Source: Calditrichota bacterium (GTDB lineage: Bacteria; Zhuqueibacterota; JdFR-76; BMS3Abin05). From it: a stretch of DNA of 52,038 nucleotides. The stretch covers positions 3,962 to 55,999 of the forward strand of contig JAADHR010000027.1 in the NCBI GenBank assembly GCA_013151735.1, written 5' to 3'. The notes under the pieces are model-generated. The model did not search any database. It saw nothing but the letters and a program-made list of their open reading frames with translations, and was not told the DNA's origin. This document shows, one piece after another, positions 48,122 to 52,038 of the stretch (positions are counted from its first letter, which is position 1; each line of letters opens with the position of its first letter). Both the position numbers and the translations under genes were made by a program.

Positions 48122-48524
48122 GTATCGGCTCCCTATTAAAAGGCAAGAGGTTGTAAAAATCATAGAAACCGTTGTCGGAGGAGAGTCTCCCGGCTTGGAA
48201 GGAGAAATCTCCGTTATTTTTTTGCCGAATGATTCGATTCGGGAGTTGAATCGTTCCTTTCTTAACCACGATTACCCGACGGACGTGATAGCCTTCAATC
48301 TGGAAGAGAACCCCGGGAAAACGGTGGAGGGGGAGGTTTATATCGGATTCGAACGCGCCCGGGAGCAGGCCCGTGAGTTTGGCGTGTCTTATCGCAACGA
48401 GCTTCACCGCTTGGTGATTCACGGTGTTTTGCACCTGCTGGGCTGGGAGGATGACAGCCCCGAAAAAAAGCAAAAAATGACTGCAAGAGAAAATGATTAT
48501 CTTGCAAAACTCTTGAACGAATAA
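48090..48524 (+). CDS. ybeY: YbeY endoribonuclease / rRNA maturation factor
   Basis: A 144-residue metalloprotein of the UPF0054 family, needed for 16S rRNA 3'-end maturation and ribosome quality control. The zinc motif normally reads HGxLHLxGYDH; here it is HGVLHLLGWED, so His111 and His115 are kept but the third ligand is Asp121. Asp at this place also occurs in Bacteroidota. The frame is open further upstream inside the HD gene; the TTG at 48090 gives the usual family length, follows GAGG closely, and overlaps the HD gene by 32 bases. CTG 48096 cannot be excluded. Confidence 0.85.
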   Translation: MKLRIKVFKNKYRLPIKRQEVVKIIETVVGGESPGLEGEISVIFLPNDSIRELNRSFLNHDYPTDVIAFNLEENPGKTVEGEVYIGFERAREQAREFGVSYRNELHRLVIHGVLHLLGWEDDSPEKKQKMTARENDYLAKLLNE

Positions 48525-48541
48525 GGAGGAAAACAGGCGAC

Positions 48542-49819
48542 TTGGATGCGTCATATCTGATTTTTGGTGGAGTTTTTGTTCTTTTACTGGTGTTATCGGC
48601 CTTTTTTTCAGGCACCGAAACGGCCTTTTTCGCGATCAGTAAAATCGATCTGGCAAAGCTGAAAGACGAGCGCTCGTCTTCGGCCAAAAAGATTGTCCGC
48701 CTCCTGAATGATCAGCGGAAATTGCTCATTACTATTCTCACCGGGAATACGCTTGTAAATATCGGCTCGGCCGTTATTGCCACTATTTTGACCGTAAAAT
48801 TGATTCAACAGTACCATCTCAGTGAAACCTGGAGCATGTTTTTTGAGGTGGTTGTGGTAACATTTCTCATTCTGATTTTTGGAGAGATAACGCCAAAAGT
48901 GCTTGCCGTGAAGCGCCCGGTGGCATTTGCGCGAAAGGTTGTTTTTTGGATTGATCTGATTTATTTGGCATTTTATCCGGTTTCAACCTCTCTGGAGCAA
49001 TTTACCCTCTTTTTTTCCAGACTTTTTCATCTCCAGAAAAGCGAACATTTTTTGTCGGAGGAAGAATTACGGGTTCTGATCGAATTGGGCGAAGAAAAAG
49101 GCACCATTCAGGAAGAAGAAAGAGAAATGATTGACTCCATTTTTGAGTTTGGTGAAACGACCGTCCGAGAAATCATGGTGCCGCGTATCGATATGGTTTC
49201 TGTAGAGGCAACCACGCCAATTGAGGATCTGGTGGAACTGATTCAAAAGGCGGGGCATTCCCGGATTCCGATTTATGAGGAAAGAATTGATAATATCGTG
49301 GGAATCATTCACGCCAAGGATCTGATTCCCTATTTAATAGATTCCAAAAACGTGGCCAATCTCAAAAAACTGGCGCGCCCCGCGTATTTTGTTCCCGAAA
49401 GCAAAAAAATTGACGATCTTCTTCGTGAATTTCAGCAGGAAAAAACACACATGGCCATTGTTGTGGACGAATACGGGGGCACCGCCGGGCTGGTTACTCT
49501 GGAGGATGTCATTGAGGAAATTGTCGGTGAGATTCAAGATGAGTACGATCAGGAACAGCCGCTTTTTAATAAAATTGCAGAAAATATCTGGCTGGTTGAT
49601 GCCAAAATCGATATTCCCGAATTTAATGAAATCTTTCCCGAACCCCTTCCTGAAGACGAGGATTACGAATCGCTTGGGGGGTTTATCTTTGATATTACCG
49701 GCAATGTTCCGGAAGAAAATGAAGTCATACAATGGGGAAATTACAAATTTCAGATTGAAAAATTGGAAGGGCAGCGCATTGCCAAGGTAAAGGTAATTTA
49801 TTTGCCGCCCAAGGATTAG
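48542..49819 (+). CDS. CNNM/CorC-type transporter with CBS pair (HlyC/CorC family)
   Basis: A 425-residue membrane protein: a DUF21/CNNM membrane domain with about four helices (about 1-170, starting FFSGTETAFFAISKIDL), two CBS domains (about 205-330, MVPRIDMVSVEATTP and PAYFVPESKKIDDLLREF) and a C-terminal CorC_HlyC domain (about 340-425). Relatives export or sense magnesium or sodium. The TTG at 48542 is used: AAGGAGGA lies 11 bases before it and no ATG is in frame before the first helix. Placement after ybeY is common. Confidence 0.9.
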   Translation: MDASYLIFGGVFVLLLVLSAFFSGTETAFFAISKIDLAKLKDERSSSAKKIVRLLNDQRKLLITILTGNTLVNIGSAVIATILTVKLIQQYHLSETWSMFFEVVVVTFLILIFGEITPKVLAVKRPVAFARKVVFWIDLIYLAFYPVSTSLEQFTLFFSRLFHLQKSEHFLSEEELRVLIELGEEKGTIQEEEREMIDSIFEFGETTVREIMVPRIDMVSVEATTPIEDLVELIQKAGHSRIPIYEERIDNIVGIIHAKDLIPYLIDSKNVANLKKLARPAYFVPESKKIDDLLREFQQEKTHMAIVVDEYGGTAGLVTLEDVIEEIVGEIQDEYDQEQPLFNKIAENIWLVDAKIDIPEFNEIFPEPLPEDEDYESLGGFIFDITGNVPEENEVIQWGNYKFQIEKLEGQRIAKVKVIYLPPKD

Positions 49820-50184
49820 AGACGGCCGTTGCTGTTTAAAAACGCCGATCGGTTGCTGAAAATTCCAAAATGCGATCGTGAAAATCTCACTGATTTTTTG
49901 GGTGTTGAGGCTGAAAAAATCAGGGCGATGTTGTTTTAGCAGCTCTCTGGCCGGGACATCTGTTCCACGGCGTGTGCTACTATGTGTGCTTTATTTTCAG
50001 ACTCTGAGTAAGACAAAAATGAACCCCCATTTATTACCTTAAACCACGTACCTCACACGTTCCCTTTTCGGTTTTACCGGATTTTCAGGAAAATTCATTT
50101 TCGGTTTCCCCGGTTTTTTGGTGGAAAAATTGACCGTTTTGAAAATGAGACACAGCCTCTTTTTAACCCGTCCCCTGTTTCCTT

Positions 50185-50228
50185 CTCCCCTGCGAGCAGG
50201 GAGGAGGCTCGGCGGAGCCCCCCTTTTT
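50185..50228 (+). terminator. Possible terminator with double hairpin
   Basis: First stem CTCCC(C)TGC / GCAGGGAG with one bulged base; second stem GGCTC / GAGCC with a GGCG loop; then CCCCTTTTT. It is 365 bases past the nearest gene end, so its role is unsure. Confidence 0.35.
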
Positions 50229-50301
50229 CATGGAACGGTTTTATCCCTTCAAAATTGAGAAGCTAAAAAACTAAACCTGTCTTCATAATTCCAAATTTAT
50301 A

Positions 50302-50330
50302 TTGGAATTTTCCGAAAAATCTGTTAAATT
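50302..50330 (+). promoter_or_regulatory. Promoter of ptsN
   Basis: TTGGAA (50302-50307), 17-bp spacer, TAAATT (50325-50330), the same -10 as at the dehydrogenase gene; 30 bases before the ATG. Confidence 0.55.
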
Positions 50331-50360
50331 ATAAACCAAAGGAAATTGGAGGAAACATTA

Positions 50361-50831
50361 ATGAAATTAAGCGATTTACTGTCTCCGGAATTAATTAAAA
50401 TTCCACTGGAAACGACAAAAAAAGAAACCGTAATTGAAGAACTGGTGGACTTGTTGGAGAAAAACAAGAAAATTTCTGACAAGAAAGCGGTTCTGAATGC
50501 GGTATTGGAACGGGAAAAAGTAATGAGCACCGGGGTTGGGCAGGGGATTGCTATTCCACACGGGAAAACAGACAGTGCAGAAACGGTTGTGGCTACCATG
50601 GGAATTTCCCATAAAAATATCGATTTTCAGGCAATTGACGAAGAGCCGGTTCATATTGTTTTTTTGTTGGTTGCACCGCCCAATGAGACGGGTCTTCACC
50701 TAAAAGCCTTGAGTCGAGCCTCGCGTCTCTTAAGCAAGGAAACGTTTCGCGAAAAACTTATGCAAGCAGGGGATGCGGAAGAAGCCATGCAGCTTATCCG
50801 GGATGAAGAAAAAAAATATTTTGAAATTTAA
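50361..50831 (+). CDS. ptsN: PTS IIA-like regulatory protein (PtsN type)
   Basis: A 156-residue fructose/mannitol-type IIA domain. The phosphorylated His67 lies in VGQGIAIPHGKT, and PPNETGLHLKALSRASRLL is typical of the second active-site His region. A single-domain form with no transport subunit nearby points to the regulatory PtsN branch (nitrogen, potassium or cell-wall signalling) rather than sugar uptake. ATG 50361 follows TGGAGG by 8 bases; the in-frame TTG at 50346 lies before that site and is rejected. Confidence 0.88.
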   Translation: MKLSDLLSPELIKIPLETTKKETVIEELVDLLEKNKKISDKKAVLNAVLEREKVMSTGVGQGIAIPHGKTDSAETVVATMGISHKNIDFQAIDEEPVHIVFLLVAPPNETGLHLKALSRASRLLSKETFREKLMQAGDAEEAMQLIRDEEKKYFEI

Positions 50832-50846
50832 TACGGATTTCATTGG

Positions 50847-51188
50847 ATGAAGCTATTTGTCATGGTTCTGAACAAAGAAGAATACCTGGACGAAATTCTG
50901 GAGGCCTTTCTGGAATTGGATGTCCACGGTGCAACCGTAATCGACAGCGTGGGAATGGGACACCTGCTCTCGTTCGAAATCCCGATTTTCGCAGGACTGA
51001 GGAGCGTGCTTCCGGGAAATCGCCCCTACAACAAAACCATTTTCTCGGTTGTGAATGATGAACAGGTCCCTCAAATCGTCGATGCCATCGAACAGATTAT
51101 GGGAGATTTAGACCAACCCGGCGTGGGGATTGTCTTTACACTTCCGGTTGATTTTGCCAAAGGATTGGCTTCCGAATTAAATGTTTGA
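50847..51188 (+). CDS. PII-superfamily small protein
   Basis: A 113-residue protein with the ferredoxin-like PII/CutA plan: beta-strand MKLFVMVLN, helix EEYLDEILEAFLELD, strand GATVIDSVGMG, a loop, then a second beta-alpha-beta unit (NKTIFSVVNDEQVPQIVDAI). The T-loop is short and lacks the Tyr51 uridylylation motif, so it is not a standard GlnB; it belongs to the diverse PII-like group that bind nucleotides. It lies 15 bases after ptsN. Ligand and target unknown. Confidence 0.68.
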   Translation: MKLFVMVLNKEEYLDEILEAFLELDVHGATVIDSVGMGHLLSFEIPIFAGLRSVLPGNRPYNKTIFSVVNDEQVPQIVDAIEQIMGDLDQPGVGIVFTLPVDFAKGLASELNV

Positions 51189-51276
51189 GGCGGAAAGGCA
51201 CCGCATAATCAAAAAAAACGACTGTTTTTTGGACGAAACAGGAAGTAAAACCCCCTTAAGGAAGGAGTGTGACGGA

Positions 51277-51534
51277 GTGACTTCTCCGAAAGAAAAACCA
51301 TCCGAAGAAAAATGGGTTCGCTTAAAGTCATTTCCCAGCCGGCTTTATGCTGAAATGGTCAAAGAAGTCTTGGATCATTTGGAGATTCCTTCCATTATTA
51401 AAGGGGAAGATGTGGGGATTCTGGGAACCGGAAGCTACGGAACCTCATCTCCCGGAAAGGTAACTCTCTGGGTGCTGGAAAAGGATCTTGACCGATGTCG
51501 GGAAATATCGACGGATATGCTGGATCATATTTAG
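51277..51534 (+). CDS. DUF2007 domain protein
   Basis: An 85-residue protein with a DUF2007-like ferredoxin-type fold (RLKSFPSRLYAEMVKEVLDH, PSIIKGEDVGIL, VTLWVLEKDLDRCREI). The family is linked with signal-transduction PII-like roles but has no settled function. The frame is open from ATG 51181, which overlaps the previous stop; GTG 51277 is preferred because AAGGAAGGAG lies 10 bases before it and the extra 32 residues look non-conserved. If the longer form is real the protein has 117 residues. Confidence 0.65.
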   Translation: MTSPKEKPSEEKWVRLKSFPSRLYAEMVKEVLDHLEIPSIIKGEDVGILGTGSYGTSSPGKVTLWVLEKDLDRCREISTDMLDHI

Positions 51535-51697
51535 CGGTTTCGTTGAACCACGGGACCTCCGAAACATCAATCCGGATTCAGGTAAGTATGAGAACGCCGT
51601 CTTGTAATGGCGGCAATTTTGTTTGGTGTATTTCTGATATTTGTGTTTGTTAAGATAGGCGCCAACTGTATTTGAACCGTAAAGAATAAAAGGATCG

Positions 51698-52038
51698 ATG
51701 GGAAAAAAAATTCAAACACCCCGCGGAACCAAAGATGCCCTTCCGGAAGAATCTTACCAGTGGCTTTATTTAGAAAATGAAGTTCGAAAGATATTTGAAC
51801 GATTCAATTTTTCAGAGATTCGGACCCCTGTTTTTGAAGAAACCGAATTATTTGCGCGCGGGGTAGGGGAAACGACAGACATCGTGCAAAAGGAAATGTA
51901 CACATTCGAAGACCGCGGCGGAAAAAGCATGACCCTGCGGCCTGAAATGACAGCCTCTGTTGTTCGTGCGTACATCCAACATTCGCTCTGGAACAGGGGA
52001 GCCGTACAAAAATTTTCGTACATTTCACCGATGTTTCG
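51698..52038 (+). CDS. hisS: Histidyl-tRNA synthetase (5' part only)
   Basis: The first 113 residues of a class II synthetase; the frame runs off the window. The start PRGTKDALPEE is the family's motif 1 entry (PRGTRD), followed by FSEIRTPVFEETELFARGVG and the motif-2 approach TLRPEMTASVVRAY. Met follows Glu where many enzymes have Gly (LRPEGT); LRPEMT is also common. An AAAGGA lies before the ATG at 51698. A 163-base gap separates it from the DUF2007 gene. Confidence 0.93.
   Translation, partial: MGKKIQTPRGTKDALPEESYQWLYLENEVRKIFERFNFSEIRTPVFEETELFARGVGETTDIVQKEMYTFEDRGGKSMTLRPEMTASVVRAYIQHSLWNRGAVQKFSYISPMF

Larger units (their letters stand above)
49820..50360. other. Long intergenic region before ptsN
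   Basis: About 540 bases, the longest gap here. No credible ORF or known RNA was seen. It has two neighbouring hairpins (50185-50203 and 50206-50219) followed by a short T-run, and the ptsN promoter at the end. The C/T-rich block around 50170-50190 has a different base make-up from the flanks. Confidence 0.5.

Overview
The window (about 52 kb, roughly 46% GC by eye) reads as a dense, mostly plus-strand stretch of core chromosome from a Gram-negative bacterium of the wider FCB (Fibrobacterota-Chlorobiota-Bacteroidota) assemblage. The clues are a full-length SprA/Sov outer-membrane protein (the translocon of type IX secretion in Bacteroidota), an LptF/LptG pair, a bactofilin, an AgmX/PglI-type TonB-like protein and a YbeY with Asp in place of the third zinc His. 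The promoters look sigma70-like (TTGNNN, 17 bp, TANNNT) rather than like the TTTG/TAnnTTTG promoters of Bacteroidota, so a non-Bacteroidota lineage such as Calditrichota, KSB1 or a neighbour is my best guess. This is inference, not proof.

Region by region. 1-4170: end of sufD, a DUF438-hemerythrin-PAS protein, a DUF1858/DUF2249 protein, then sufS and sufU, which have their own promoter. 4490-7191: glutamate/leucine-type dehydrogenase and peptidase T, each followed by a clear terminator. 7350-9855 (minus strand): LptF and LptG. 10198-19280: SprA, an M28 glutaminyl-cyclase-like exoenzyme, PrmA and a Ppx/GppA phosphatase. 19352-20990: ParA and ParB. 21131-29811: M23 peptidase and bactofilin running without a break into a complete F-type ATP synthase operon (atpZ, I, B, E, F, H, A, G, D, C), closed by a terminator. 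30012-41111: two giant TPR proteins, a small secreted basic protein, a TolQ-like and two TolR-like proteins and an AgmX-type TonB-like protein, closed by a terminator; this looks like a proton-driven envelope machine. 41416-44546: aspS, then a coiled-coil lipoprotein and a double-LysM protein behind a near-consensus promoter and strong Shine-Dalgarno sites. 44728-49819: phoH, 7TM-HD phosphodiesterase, ybeY and a CBS/CorC transporter. 50361-52038: PtsN-like IIA, a PII-like protein, a DUF2007 protein and the start of hisS.

The most interesting points are: (i) the motor cluster, where one of the two TolR paralogues has Asn instead of the proton-carrying Asp; (ii) four of six predicted exported proteins have Gln right after the likely signal-peptidase site, and a glutaminyl-cyclase-like gene sits directly after sprA, suggesting that the Bacteroidetes 'Q-rule' reaches into this lineage; (iii) a hemerythrin/PAS and DUF1858/DUF2249 pair embedded in the suf locus; (iv) cell-shape genes (M23 plus bactofilin) co-transcribed with ATP synthase. 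No rRNA, tRNA, CRISPR array, insertion sequence, prophage or convincing parS site was found.
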